DNA of 64,000 bases from Acidovorax sp. sic0104 (GTDB lineage Bacteria; Pseudomonadota; Gammaproteobacteria; Burkholderiales; Burkholderiaceae_C). The stretch lies in NCBI RefSeq assembly GCF_019219095.1, contig NZ_JAHUWH010000001.1, positions 248,001 to 312,000 on the forward strand, given 5' to 3'. This document shows positions 8,940 through 18,867 of this stretch, one piece after another. Each line of letters opens with the position of its first letter. The first letter of the stretch is position 1. The notes beneath the pieces were generated by a model. That model was not told the origin of the DNA. It saw only the letters and a program-made list of their open reading frames with translations, and did no database searches. The position numbers were made by a program, and so were the translations under genes.

Positions 8940-11900
8940 TTACCTTGCGGGCTCGACCTTCACCCGCGCGTTCGGAAACTCGCCAAACATCTCGGGCGCG
9001 TACATCGCCTCCACCCGGCTCGGCGGCAGCGCGAAGTCGCCCGCGTTGTTCAGGCGCACGGTGTACTCCATCTTCACCGTGCCCTTGGGCAGGTACTCGT
9101 AGTAGCTGCGGAAGGACTCGAAACTGCGCTCCTCGAACGCGGGCCAGCCCGCGCCGCTCTTCTTTTCACCCTGGGTGGCAATCTGCGAATCACGTCCCAG
9201 GCCGCTGCCCAGGATGGTCGCGCCGCCCGGGATCGGGTCGGTGATGGCCACCCAGGTCATGTCGGCGCTGGCGTTGACCTCCAGCGTCACGCGCAGCACG
9301 TCGCCGCGCGTGTACTGGCCGGGCGGCAGCGCCTTGTTGGCCTGCTCCACCGGCGTCACCGTCTTGGTGATGCTGTACCCCGCCGCGAAAGGCGCCTTGA
9401 GCTGGATGGCGGCCACCGACTGCAGCGTGAGCCATGGCTTGCCAGGGCCCTGGTGCGTGACGGCCAATTGCTCCTTGCCACCCGCTTTGCCAGCGGCGGA
9501 GGTCCAGGGCAGGAACATGCCGTTGTTCTTCAGGTTGCCGGGCGACGCGGGCGCGCCGAACCACGTGGTCTGGTGCGCAGCCCCTGTCAGGTCGGTGGTC
9601 TTCACGCGCTCGACCTTGCTCCAGTCCACGGCTGCGTTGTTGGCGCCCATGGCGGCCTTGGTCGTGCCGGACACCGGCGTGGCCTCGAACTTGGCGCTGA
9701 ATTTTTCCAGTGCCAGCCCGCCCCACAGGTTGGCCGTGGTGGTGTGCCACGCACCCGCCTGCTGGCGGCTGATGAAGCCGTTGGCCAGGCGGCCCATGTC
9801 GTCCTTCCAGGTGGGATCGTCCATCACGGCGAGCATCAGGCGGGCCGTGTTCACGTCGCCGTTTTGCATCAGCCACCACCAGTAGTCGTCCTGCTCGGTG
9901 CTGAAGATCAGCTTGGTGCCCTGGAACGACAGGCGCGCGCGCAGGATCTGCATGGCTTCTGCCAGGCGTTTGTCGCGCTCGGGCACGTCTGCCACACGCT
10001 TGAGCACGTTCACCCAGTCGATCACCGTGTGCGTAGGCCACTGGTTGGGCGCAATGGTGATGCTGCTGACCATGCGGCCCTGCGCCTTGCCGTAGCGCGA
10101 CAGGGCTTCGAGCGCGGCCACCTTGCGCATGTCCAGGTCCTTGCGCGGGCTCCAGAAGCTGCGCTGGATGCGGCCTTCGACGAAGGCGATCAGGCCGCGC
10201 TCCATGGGCGCGCGGGCTGCGTCCGGCAGCGCGAACGCGGGGTCCAACGATGCGGCCTCATGCGTGGCGGCCAGCACATAGGCAGTCAGCGTGTCGCTGC
10301 CGCGGTTGGCGTCACCGTCGCGCAGCGGGAAGTAGTTGGCCAGCCCGTCGCTGTCCAGGTAGGTGGGCAACTGCGCGACCACGGTCTGCCACAGCGCGCC
10401 GTCGCGCAGACCCACGGCCTTGCTGGTCTTTTGCTCCAGGCAGGCGAACGGGTAGCGGGCCCACCAGTCGCGCACGCCGGGCAAGCCTTCGGCGAGCTTG
10501 GGCTGCAGCGACATCTTGAGGCCGCCACGGCCCGGCAAGGCGTCGGCCGGCGGGTTCACATCCAGGTTGAAGCTGCCATCGACCTGCACCAGCGTGGCCT
10601 GCTGCACCGTGAGCGGCACCGCCGGGATGAGCTTCTGGCTGGCCTTGAGCGCGTCACGCGCTCCGCTGGCGGTGTCCTTGGCCTCGATTTCCCACAGGAT
10701 GGACTGGGAGCGGGTCTGCGCCAGTTGCGCGGGCGCGGTGACGTTCCAGGCCACCTCGCGCGACTCGCCTGCGGGGATGTCCACCGTCTGCGGCTTCAAG
10801 TCCAGCAGCGTGGCGCGCGGGGCCACCTCGACCTTCATCGCTGCCTTCGTGGTGTTGCGCAGCGTGAGCTGGGCGCGGAACTGGTCGTCCTCGCGCACCA
10901 GGGGCGGCAGTCCGCTGATGATCTGCAGATCCTGCGTGGCGCGGATGCTGGTGCTGCCGGTGCCGAACAGGCCGGTCGACGCATCGGCCACCGCCACGAT
11001 CTTGAAGGTGGTGAGCGCATCGTTGAGCGGCACCGTCACCTTGGCCTGGCCGTTGGCGTCGAGCACGATGGCCGGCTGCCACAGGAGCAGCGTGTCCAGC
11101 AGCTCGCGCGTCTGCGCCTTGCCGCCGCCGCCACCCGCGGGCACGGCCTTCTTGCCGTAGTGGCGCCGCCCGATGATCTCCATCTGCGCGGTGGAGGTCT
11201 CCACGCCCCAGCTGCGGCGCTGCAGCATCGCTTCGAGCAGGTTCCAGCTGTTGTTGGGCATGAGTTCCAGCAGTGCCTGGTCCACGGCAGCCACGGCCAC
11301 CTCGGCATTGGCAGCGGGCTTGCCGCCGGGCAGCGTGGCGGTGATGGTGACCTGCGCCTTGCCGCGCACGGCGTAGCTTTCCTTGTCGGCCGCTACCTTC
11401 ACGTCGATCTGGTGGGCCTGGGTGCCCACGCGGATCTCGGCCAGGCCAAGTCGGAACGCGGGCTTGGAAAGATCCACCAGTGCCGTGGGCGCCTGGTATT
11501 CCTTGCCTTCGAACCAGAACGAGGTCCACCACTCGCGCGGCGACTTGAAGCCCCAGGTGAAGAAGCTGTACCACGGCACCTCGCGCAGCCGGCCGCGCAG
11601 GGCCAGCACGCTCACATACACGTTGGGCCCCCATTCGGGCTGGATCTTGAGGCTGACCGTGGGGTCCTGTCCGTTGAGCTGCACCACCTGCGTGTCGATG
11701 ATGCCCTCGCGCTCCACCGCCACCAGCGCCGTGGCGTAGCGAAACGGCATGCGCACCTGGAACTTGGCGGTCTCGCCTGGCTGGTAGCTCTTCTTTTCGG
11801 GCAGCAGGTCGATGCGGTCGTGGTCTTCGCCCCCGAACCAGAGTTCGCCCTGGCGCGTGACCCACACCGACGAAGCCGCCACGCTGGTGTTGCCGTCCTT

Positions 11901-14900
11901 GTCGGTGGCCGTGACGACCAGCTCCACCTCGCCGGGCTCGTCAAGCTTGGACTCGCACAGCAGCAGGCCGCGCGCGTCGCTCTTGCCGCTGCACAGCGTG
12001 CCCAGGTCCTTGGTCTCGGTCTGGTTGTCGTAGCTGTAGAAGCCGCCCACCATGCGCTTGCGCGTGGTGGTGGTGATGCGCGCCACGGCCTGCACCTGCA
12101 GGGACGTGTCGGCCGCCGGCTTGCCGCCGTGCTGCAGCGCCAGCGCCTGGAAGCGGATCTTCTGGCGGGCCGACACCCAGCCTTCGGTCTTCACGCCCGC
12201 AACCACGCCGGCAGGCCACAAGGCCTGCGTGCTGCGGATGGTCTGCACCTCACCATTGGGGTCGGCGTAGGTGGCCTCCATCACCAGCTCCTGCGGCTGA
12301 CGGGACTGCGGCACGTTATCGATGGTGACCTTGCCCGCGCCGTCCCTGTTCAGCGTGAGCGGCAGCTTGGCGGCGATCACGCGCGCGTCCTGGCTGGCCG
12401 TTGATTCCTCGTCGTCGCTGTTGGCGTTGGACTGCTCGCGCTTGCGCGGCGGGTTGAAGCTGAAAGCCTCATAGTCGCTGTAGTTGAGCATCTTGCCGCG
12501 CACCATGGCGGACACGCGCACCGGCAGGTTCGCGGCGCCGCCACCGGCCACGTAGTTGATCTGCACGTCGGTGGGCACCGAGCGCACCCGCACCAGCGCC
12601 TTCTTGTCGACGGGCGCAATGCTGCCCTGGAGCACCGGCAGGCGGAACTCCTCCACCCGGAACTCGCCCGAGCTGAAGCTGCGGCCGTTGTTGGACTGGT
12701 TGCGCAGCTCGACCTGGTACAGGCCCAGCTTTGCGGCGGGCGGCAGCGAGAAGGTGTTCTGCGCGCTCAGGCCGCCGCTCGGTGTCGTGCGCCATGCCAG
12801 GGGCTGGGTGTACTGCTGGCCGCTGCCCACGTGGGTGATGACCAGTGTGTCAGGTCCCGCTGCGGGCACGCCGAAGCCCTTGCGGGTTTCGGTGCGCAGC
12901 AGGTGCTTCATCGACACCGTCTCGCCCGCCCGGAACAGGGTCCGGTCGAAGATGGTGTGGGCACGTTCGTCCGGCTCGTTCGAGCCGCTCGTGGGCACGT
13001 TGAAGCGCCAGGGCTCGATGCCGCGCTGCCAGTCGCTCCAGGTGAAGGCCATGTCTTCCACGCTGTCGGCGCCCTTGTGGCGCGCGCTCACGAAATAGCC
13101 GCGGCTGCCGTCGCCCTCGCCGTAGCCGTCACCGCAATGGGGGGATTCGGTGGAGATGCCTTCCAGGCGCGCCAGGCCCTGCGCATCGGTGACGCCCGTG
13201 GCCACCTCGGTGCCGCGGCAGTCGGACACGCGCACCTTGGCGCCCTCCACCGGCTGGCCCTTGTCCAGCGTGGTCACCCAGGCCATGGCGTTCTCGCGGC
13301 CCAGCTTGAAGTGCACGCCCAGGTTGGTCACGAGCGCGGACGTGCGCACATACATCGTGCGGCCCTCGCCGTGGCGGTCGTCCAGCAGCGACGCGCCGAG
13401 CTTTTGCGATGCGATCTCCACCACGTGGAAACCCGGCGTCAGCGGGATGCCCACCACCTCGAAGGGGCGGGCGTCATTGCCTGCAGGCCTGGGCAGGTCG
13501 AGCGTCTTCACGCCGCCCTTGCCCGCCAGCAGCGACACCATGCGCGACTGCACCATGGTGCGCTCGTCGTCCAGCACCTTGGGCAACGGGCCGGTCACGT
13601 CCTGGCGGGCCTGCTTGCGGTCCACCATGTAGTTGTCATAGCGCTTGACCTTGCGGAACCACGCGATGATCTCGGCGTCGGTGCCGGGCTTGAAGGTGCT
13701 CACCTTGCCTGCCGGCGCTGCGGCGGCGGCGGCAGCACCGGGCGTGCCGGGCTGCAGGCCTTGCACGCGCAGAGCGGCTTCCACGTTGCGCACCGTCACG
13801 GGCAGCAAGGCAGGCGGGTTGTCGGACGCCGGGCCTTCGGCAAAACGCTCCACCACGCCGAAGGAGGACGCCGCGAACTTCGCCAGCGGCGGCATGCCTC
13901 CGGTGGCGACCTTGAGAGGAAAACTGTCAGCGTTGCTCAGCGCTCGGCCCGAGGCGTCCTTGAAATCCTTGGGCAGCTCGACCGTGAAGGCCGTGTTCTC
14001 GCTCAGCGGCGCGTCGAATTGCACGCTGGTGACCAGCGCATCGGCCTGCTGCTCTTCCTTGCCGCTGGCAGCCTGGGGCTTGATCGTGTCCTTGGGCGAC
14101 TTCAGGCGGATGGCCGACGCGAGCTTGCGCGGCACCGGCGCATTGAACGACAGCACCATGGGGCGAATGGGCAAGCAGGCGGCCTGCGCGTTCTCGCGCT
14201 CGCAGCTGAACTCGGCCGAGAAAGGCTCGCGCACCTTGTAGTCGAAGCGCTTTTCCACCGCGTTGGGCACGCCGCTGGGGGTGGCCACCCCCTTGCCGAA
14301 GACGATCTGCATGCGCGAGCCCGAGGTCAGGCGGCGGTTGCAGGTCAGGGTGGCGTATTGCAGCGGCTCCTGGGCGGCGCTTTTTTCAAGGCCCAGCGTT
14401 TTGAGGATCTCGGTGCGCTGGGCTCCGTCGATCATCCTCACGGGAATGCGCTCGCCCACACCATCAGCCGTGCACCACACGTTGGCCTGCACACTCGCGG
14501 TGGTCGCAGGGCCGTTGAACTGCAGCACGAAGAACTGCTCTTCGTCGATGTCCTGGTACGTGCCGGGACGAATGTTCTGCACGAAAGGGCCACCGCTATT
14601 GAATTGATAGCTTCTGGCGCCCGTCAAATCTGTTCCAGACGCCGATTTGAACCCGGTTTTGACGGTGGCGGTACACCGCACTCCGGGCGGCAGGTCGCGT
14701 TCGAAGTCGAAGACCCACTCGCGTTCGCCCGTCCAGCGGCCCGTCCCCTTGGTGGCGTTGGCGTCGCTGCAGCTCAGCGCAAGGGGCGCGGGCGCCTTGG
14801 GGTCGCCGAAATTGACCGCCGCGGCGTCGAACTTTGCCACCACCTGGCGGACTTTCGCCACCTCGCCCTGGGGCGAAAAGCTGGTGATCTGCAAGGCCTG

Positions 14901-14957
14901 CGCACCCCACGCCGCCAGCGTCAAGCCGGCAGCCAACATCCATTTATGAGCGTTCAC
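8940..14957 (-). CDS. yfhM: Bacterial alpha-2-macroglobulin with intact thioester
   Basis: A 2005-residue secreted protein, long for the family. The GTG at 14957 has GAGGGGA about 6 bases upstream and opens a clean signal peptide (MLAAGLTLAAWGAQA, then LQITSF). Repeated beta-sandwich MG domains fill most of the chain. The thioester motif CLEQ is present with its Cys at about residue 1506, followed by the helical thioester domain and a C-terminal receptor-binding-like domain. Bacterial members are periplasmic protease traps thought to guard the cell when the wall is breached, and PbpC repairs the wall. There is no lipobox Cys after the signal, unlike the lipoprotein form in E. coli. A dispersed repeat is embedded near codon 105-120. 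Confidence 0.93.
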   Translation of the reverse strand: MNAHKWMLAAGLTLAAWGAQALQITSFSPQGEVAKVRQVVAKFDAAAVNFGDPKAPAPLALSCSDANATKGTGRWTGEREWVFDFERDLPPGVRCTATVKTGFKSASGTDLTGARSYQFNSGGPFVQNIRPGTYQDIDEEQFFVLQFNGPATTASVQANVWCTADGVGERIPVRMIDGAQRTEILKTLGLEKSAAQEPLQYATLTCNRRLTSGSRMQIVFGKGVATPSGVPNAVEKRFDYKVREPFSAEFSCERENAQAACLPIRPMVLSFNAPVPRKLASAIRLKSPKDTIKPQAASGKEEQQADALVTSVQFDAPLSENTAFTVELPKDFKDASGRALSNADSFPLKVATGGMPPLAKFAASSFGVVERFAEGPASDNPPALLPVTVRNVEAALRVQGLQPGTPGAAAAAAAPAGKVSTFKPGTDAEIIAWFRKVKRYDNYMVDRKQARQDVTGPLPKVLDDERTMVQSRMVSLLAGKGGVKTLDLPRPAGNDARPFEVVGIPLTPGFHVVEIASQKLGASLLDDRHGEGRTMYVRTSALVTNLGVHFKLGRENAMAWVTTLDKGQPVEGAKVRVSDCRGTEVATGVTDAQGLARLEGISTESPHCGDGYGEGDGSRGYFVSARHKGADSVEDMAFTWSDWQRGIEPWRFNVPTSGSNEPDERAHTIFDRTLFRAGETVSMKHLLRTETRKGFGVPAAGPDTLVITHVGSGQQYTQPLAWRTTPSGGLSAQNTFSLPPAAKLGLYQVELRNQSNNGRSFSSGEFRVEEFRLPVLQGSIAPVDKKALVRVRSVPTDVQINYVAGGGAANLPVRVSAMVRGKMLNYSDYEAFSFNPPRKREQSNANSDDEESTASQDARVIAAKLPLTLNRDGAGKVTIDNVPQSRQPQELVMEATYADPNGEVQTIRSTQALWPAGVVAGVKTEGWVSARQKIRFQALALQHGGKPAADTSLQVQAVARITTTTRKRMVGGFYSYDNQTETKDLGTLCSGKSDARGLLLCESKLDEPGEVELVVTATDKDGNTSVAASSVWVTRQGELWFGGEDHDRIDLLPEKKSYQPGETAKFQVRMPFRYATALVAVEREGIIDTQVVQLNGQDPTVSLKIQPEWGPNVYVSVLALRGRLREVPWYSFFTWGFKSPREWWTSFWFEGKEYQAPTALVDLSKPAFRLGLAEIRVGTQAHQIDVKVAADKESYAVRGKAQVTITATLPGGKPAANAEVAVAAVDQALLELMPNNSWNLLEAMLQRRSWGVETSTAQMEIIGRRHYGKKAVPAGGGGGKAQTRELLDTLLLWQPAIVLDANGQAKVTVPLNDALTTFKIVAVADASTGLFGTGSTSIRATQDLQIISGLPPLVREDDQFRAQLTLRNTTKAAMKVEVAPRATLLDLKPQTVDIPAGESREVAWNVTAPAQLAQTRSQSILWEIEAKDTASGARDALKASQKLIPAVPLTVQQATLVQVDGSFNLDVNPPADALPGRGGLKMSLQPKLAEGLPGVRDWWARYPFACLEQKTSKAVGLRDGALWQTVVAQLPTYLDSDGLANYFPLRDGDANRGSDTLTAYVLAATHEAASLDPAFALPDAARAPMERGLIAFVEGRIQRSFWSPRKDLDMRKVAALEALSRYGKAQGRMVSSITIAPNQWPTHTVIDWVNVLKRVADVPERDKRLAEAMQILRARLSFQGTKLIFSTEQDDYWWWLMQNGDVNTARLMLAVMDDPTWKDDMGRLANGFISRQQAGAWHTTTANLWGGLALEKFSAKFEATPVSGTTKAAMGANNAAVDWSKVERVKTTDLTGAAHQTTWFGAPASPGNLKNNGMFLPWTSAAGKAGGKEQLAVTHQGPGKPWLTLQSVAAIQLKAPFAAGYSITKTVTPVEQANKALPPGQYTRGDVLRVTLEVNASADMTWVAITDPIPGGATILGSGLGRDSQIATQGEKKSGAGWPAFEERSFESFRSYYEYLPKGTVKMEYTVRLNNAGDFALPPSRVEAMYAPEMFGEFPNARVKVEPAR
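14595..14648. repeat. Dispersed repeat, family 1 (inside the macroglobulin gene)
   Basis: The blocks GCTATTGAATTGATAGCTTC, TGGCGCC and AGACGCCGATTTG are arranged like the intergenic copies. The element is read in frame in the N-terminal part of the alpha-2-macroglobulin gene and gives the residues around GARSYQFNS. Confidence 0.5.
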
Positions 14958-15163
14958 GCTGTCCCCTCTGCGTAGAACCGGCAAGCGTAACAAAACAGCA
15001 CTACGGATTGCAGGGCGTTGCAAGCGCTTACGTATCCAGGCCACACGGCCATGTCGCCGTAGACGACGACGGGGCCATAGGGCCGCGTCCTACCTCGGCA
15101 CACGCCCGGGGAGCCAAAGATTGCAGTTTGTCTTGTTCACCATCATCCACCAGGAGCGCCCCC

Positions 15164-17290
15164 ATGGCACGAGCCCCCACGTCGCGCAGCGCGGCAGCCA
15201 AGAGATCGCCGTCCAGCCACCCTTCCTCCACCCAGTCCGACACTTACCGCGGAAATGCCGGCGAGTTGCAGCAGCAAGCTGGCGGCAAGCACCCCGTGCT
15301 GACCACCCAGCAAGGCATCCCGGTAGCGGACAACCAGAACTCTCTGCGTCCGTCTCCCCGTGGGCCCACGCTGCTGGAAGACTTCATCCTTCGCGAGAAG
15401 ATCACCCACTTCGACCACGAGCGCATCCCGGAGCGCATCGTGCACGCCCGGGGATCGGGTGCGCACGGCTTCTTCGAGCTGACGCATTCGCTGCGCGACT
15501 TCACCACCGCGCGCGTGCTGACCGAGATAGGCGTGCAGACGCCTGTGTTCACGCGCTTTTCCACAGTGGCAGGCGGCGCGGGCTCGGTGGACACGCCGCG
15601 TGACGTGCGCGGCTTCGCCGTCAAGTTCTACACGCCGGAAGGCAACTGGGATCTGGTGGGAAACAACATCCCGGTGTTCTTCATCCAGGACGCGATGAAG
15701 TTTCCCGACCTTGTCCACGCGGTGAAGATGGAACCCGACCGGGCCTTCCCACAGGCCGCCAGCGCGCACGATACCTTCTGGGACTTCGTCTCGCTCATGC
15801 CCGAAACCCTGCACATGGTGATGTGGGCGATGAGCGACCGCACCCTGCCCCGCAGCCTGCGCACGATGGAAGGCTTCGGCGTGCACAGCTTCCGCCTGAT
15901 CAACGCGGCGGGCGATAGCACGTTCGTGAAATTCCACTGGCGGCCCAAGCTGGGCATCCAGTCCACGGTGTGGGACGAGGCGCTGAAGCTGCAGGCCGCA
16001 GACAACGACTTTCACCGCCGCGACCTGTTCGAGGCCATCGAGGCCGGCGACTTCCCGGAATGGGAGCTGGCCGTGCAACTGTTCACCGAGGAAGAAGCCG
16101 AGAACTTCCCCTTCGACCACCTGGACCCCACCAAACTCGTGCCCGAAGAACTGGTGCCGCTGCAGGTCATCGGCCGCATGGTGCTCAACCGCTGGCCCGA
16201 CAACTTCTTTGCCGAGACCGAGCAGGTGGCTTTCTGCCCCGCCAACGTGCCGCCAGGCATCGACTTCAGCAACGATCCGCTGTTGCAGGGCCGGCTGTTC
16301 TCCTACCTGGACACGCAACTGTCGCGCCTGGGCGGGCCCAACTTCGCGCAGATCCCGATCAACGCGCCCAAGTGCCCCTTCCACAACATGCAGCGCGACG
16401 GCCAGATGCAGATGCAGGTGCCCAAGGGCCGCGTGAACTACGAGCCCAGCAGCCTGCAGGCCGATACGCCGCGCGCCTCGCAGGCGCTGGGGTTCCGGCA
16501 CTTCGCGCAGGTGGATGACGGCGGCGTTGGAAAAGGCCGCATCCGTCCTGAGAGCTTTGCCGACCATTACAGCCAGGCGCGCATGTTCTTCCGTAGCCAG
16601 AGCCCGCTGGAGCAGGCGCACATGGCGTCAGCACTGGTGTTCGAGCTGTCCAAGGTGGGCACACCCCATGTGCGCGAGGCGGTCGTGGGGCATCTGGTTC
16701 ATGTGGACCCGGCGCTGGCTGAACGCGTGGCCGCGGGCCTGGGACTGCCAAAGGTGCCACCCGCGCCGCCCGCCGCCGAGCCCGTGCGCGATCTGCCGCT
16801 GTCGCCCCAGTTGCGCATCATCGACCGCATGAAGCCCACTCTGCAGGGCCGATGCATCGGCATTCTGGTGGCCGATGGTTCCAACGGCGACACCGTGACC
16901 ACGCTTCGCAAGGCGCTGGAGAAGGTCGGCGCGACCGTCAAGATCGTGTCGCCCCGCGTGGGCGGCGCCACCATGCGCGACGGAACCCTGCTGCCAGCCC
17001 ATGGCCAGCTCGCGGGCACGCCGTCCACGGTGTTCGATGCCGTGGCGTCAGTGCTGACGTCCGAGATGGGCGAGCAGCTCTCGCGCGAGGCTGCAGCGGT
17101 GGACTGGTTCCGCGACGCCTTCGGACATCTCAAGGCGATTGCAGCCGGCAAGGGGTCGCAGGCGCTGCTGAATGCGGCCGGCATCGAGCCCGACGCAGGC
17201 GTGCTCGACCCAGCCAATGTGCAGGGCTTCATCGCTGCGGCGCAGACGCGCCAGTGGGACCGCGAGCCGAAGCTGCGCCATCTGGCCTGA
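15164..17290 (+). CDS. katE: Large-subunit catalase (HPII type)
   Basis: A 708-residue clade 2 catalase. After a disordered Ser/Arg/Ala-rich N-terminus of about 45 residues comes the haem core: active-site His94 in [11 protein letters not shown], the Asn of VGNN near residue 168, and haem-ligand Tyr381 in RLFSYLDTQ. The extra C-terminal flavodoxin/DJ-1-like domain begins at [10 protein letters not shown] (about residue 565) and marks the large-subunit type. It breaks hydrogen peroxide into water and oxygen in the cytoplasm. The start is the ATG at 15164, which has AGGAG 8 bases upstream. It is transcribed away from the macroglobulin gene, with a 206-base gap that must hold both promoters. Confidence 0.95.
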   Translation: MARAPTSRSAAAKRSPSSHPSSTQSDTYRGNAGELQQQAGGKHPVLTTQQGIPVADNQNSLRPSPRGPTLLEDFILREKITHFDHERIPERIVHARGSGAHGFFELTHSLRDFTTARVLTEIGVQTPVFTRFSTVAGGAGSVDTPRDVRGFAVKFYTPEGNWDLVGNNIPVFFIQDAMKFPDLVHAVKMEPDRAFPQAASAHDTFWDFVSLMPETLHMVMWAMSDRTLPRSLRTMEGFGVHSFRLINAAGDSTFVKFHWRPKLGIQSTVWDEALKLQAADNDFHRRDLFEAIEAGDFPEWELAVQLFTEEEAENFPFDHLDPTKLVPEELVPLQVIGRMVLNRWPDNFFAETEQVAFCPANVPPGIDFSNDPLLQGRLFSYLDTQLSRLGGPNFAQIPINAPKCPFHNMQRDGQMQMQVPKGRVNYEPSSLQADTPRASQALGFRHFAQVDDGGVGKGRIRPESFADHYSQARMFFRSQSPLEQAHMASALVFELSKVGTPHVREAVVGHLVHVDPALAERVAAGLGLPKVPPAPPAAEPVRDLPLSPQLRIIDRMKPTLQGRCIGILVADGSNGDTVTTLRKALEKVGATVKIVSPRVGGATMRDGTLLPAHGQLAGTPSTVFDAVASVLTSEMGEQLSREAAAVDWFRDAFGHLKAIAAGKGSQALLNAAGIEPDAGVLDPANVQGFIAAAQTRQWDREPKLRHLA

Positions 17291-17292
17291 AC

Positions 17293-17311
17293 GGCGGGTG
17301 GCCTACCCGCC
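17293..17311. terminator. Hairpin between convergent katE and GGDEF gene
   Basis: GGCGGGT and ACCCGCC form a perfect 7-base stem with a 5-base loop (17300-17304), just after the katE stop and overlapping the stop of the opposing gene. No T-tract follows, so termination is inferred from position only. Confidence 0.4.
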
Positions 17312-18784
17312 AGGGGCTGTCACGGCTCCTGGCGCAACGGTCTGCACGGCAGTTTCCGATCCGTCCGGCGGGGGCGCCAGGCTGGCAATCCCCTTGCCGC
17401 TGCGCTTGCTGGCGTAGAGCGCACGGTCCGCGCGATCGATGAGCCCCGGCAGGGCTTCGACACCGGCGGTCCCCTGCGGAAAGAGCGCGACTCCGACGCT
17501 CGCACCCACCAGCACGTGCTGGCCGTTGTCCAGTCCGATCGGCGCCACCAGCGCCGCGAGCACCTGGTGGGCGGCAGCCATCGCGGCTTGCGGCGATTCC
17601 ACGGCATTGAGCACCAGGGCGAATTCGTCCCCACCCAGCCGCGCCGCCGTGTCGCTGGCGCGGCTCAGGCCTGCGAGTCGCTGCGCCACACGCACCAGCA
17701 CCTGGTCGCCGCTGGCGTGCCCGAGATCGTCATTGACGGCCTTGAAACCGTCCAGGTCCAGCAGCAGCAACGCGCCCGGGCGGCGGTCGCGCTGGGCCGC
17801 CAGCACTGCCTGCGACAGGCGGTCTTCGAACAGGCGGCGGTTGGGCAGTCCGGTGAGCCGGTCGTGCGTGGCCAGGGCCAGTACCTGCTGGTGGGCCCGC
17901 AAAAGGCGCGCGCTCAGCAGGCCCACCACCAGGGCGAACGCGTAAGACAGCGCCACGATCAGTGCGGGTGCCTGACCTGCGGCTTTCCAGCCGCCCACGG
18001 GCACAGCGCCGAGGATCCAGCTGCCGCCGCCGGGCAGCGGAATGTCCAGCGTGGCAGGCGACTCGTCGAACAGCTGCGGCCGACCGATGAACACCGCGCC
18101 CTGCGCGCCCATCGCATCCAGCCCGCGCGCAGCCACCTGGAACCCCATCTGCTCGGTATTGAGCCCGACATCCGCGAACAGCGTGTCGGCATTCACCGTG
18201 AGCGAAACGATGCCCCAGTAGCGCGGCTCGCCCACAGGCGCGCGGCCCTGCGCTGCGGCCAGGAACACGGGCGTGCGGCTCACGATGCCCAGGCCACCTT
18301 GCACCAGCGGGATCGGGCCGGCCACCACTGTGCGCCGGGTCTGGATGGCCCGCTCCACCGCGTTGCGCTGCTGTGGGTTGTCCAGGTAGCGCAGGCCCAG
18401 CGCGCGCTCGTTGCCCAGGCGCGGGTAGACATCGCTGATGACGTTGTCCGGCGCCAAGGCCAGGTTGCGGATGTTGCGCTGGTGCTCCAGCAGGCGGCCG
18501 ACCACCGTGGCGAAGATCTCAGGCGACATGCTGCCCTGCGCGGCCACGAATGCAGCCACGGTCTCGGGCACCGACAGTGTGCTTTGCAACTGGCGGTCCA
18601 GCCGGTCGCGGATCTGCAGCAGGTGGCTTTGGGCCTGCGCCGCAATCTCGGTGCGCGCCTTATTGTGCGCAATGTCGATCACCACCCAGGCGAGCAGAGC
18701 GGCGAGCGCGCTGCTGCACAGGCCCGTGGCCAGGGGCAGCCACCGGTGGTGGATCCAGTTCGCGGGCAGGTGACGCTGTGGCAT
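17303..18784 (-). CDS. CHASE-domain diguanylate cyclase
   Basis: A 493-residue membrane protein. One membrane segment (LATGLCSSALAALLAWVVI) precedes a periplasmic CHASE domain of about residues 70-280, recognised by DVYPRLGNERALGLRYLDN followed by the RRTVVAGPIPLVQGG segment. A second membrane segment (LIVALSYAFALVVGLLSA) leads to a GGDEF domain with intact GGDEF at 384-388 and an RASD inhibitory-site motif. It is predicted to make cyclic-di-GMP in response to an external small molecule. The ATG at 18784 lies 83 bases after the Bug receptor gene on the same strand, so the two may share a transcript. Confidence 0.88.
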   Translation of the reverse strand: MPQRHLPANWIHHRWLPLATGLCSSALAALLAWVVIDIAHNKARTEIAAQAQSHLLQIRDRLDRQLQSTLSVPETVAAFVAAQGSMSPEIFATVVGRLLEHQRNIRNLALAPDNVISDVYPRLGNERALGLRYLDNPQQRNAVERAIQTRRTVVAGPIPLVQGGLGIVSRTPVFLAAAQGRAPVGEPRYWGIVSLTVNADTLFADVGLNTEQMGFQVAARGLDAMGAQGAVFIGRPQLFDESPATLDIPLPGGGSWILGAVPVGGWKAAGQAPALIVALSYAFALVVGLLSARLLRAHQQVLALATHDRLTGLPNRRLFEDRLSQAVLAAQRDRRPGALLLLDLDGFKAVNDDLGHASGDQVLVRVAQRLAGLSRASDTAARLGGDEFALVLNAVESPQAAMAAAHQVLAALVAPIGLDNGQHVLVGASVGVALFPQGTAGVEALPGLIDRADRALYASKRSGKGIASLAPPPDGSETAVQTVAPGAVTAPGG

Positions 18785-18867
18785 GGCGGTGTCGAAGATC
18801 GCGGTGAAATGCCGCGGTGGCTGGATGGCCGGCTGCCGCAACGGGCTGCCGGGGCCGCGGTGGGTGG

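Noticed and set aside
8751-12404. Plus-strand open frame of more than 1200 codons opposite the macroglobulin gene
   Set aside because: The translation is rich in Gln, His, Arg and Ala with no domain. It is the antisense of a real gene. The same applies to 12831-14975.
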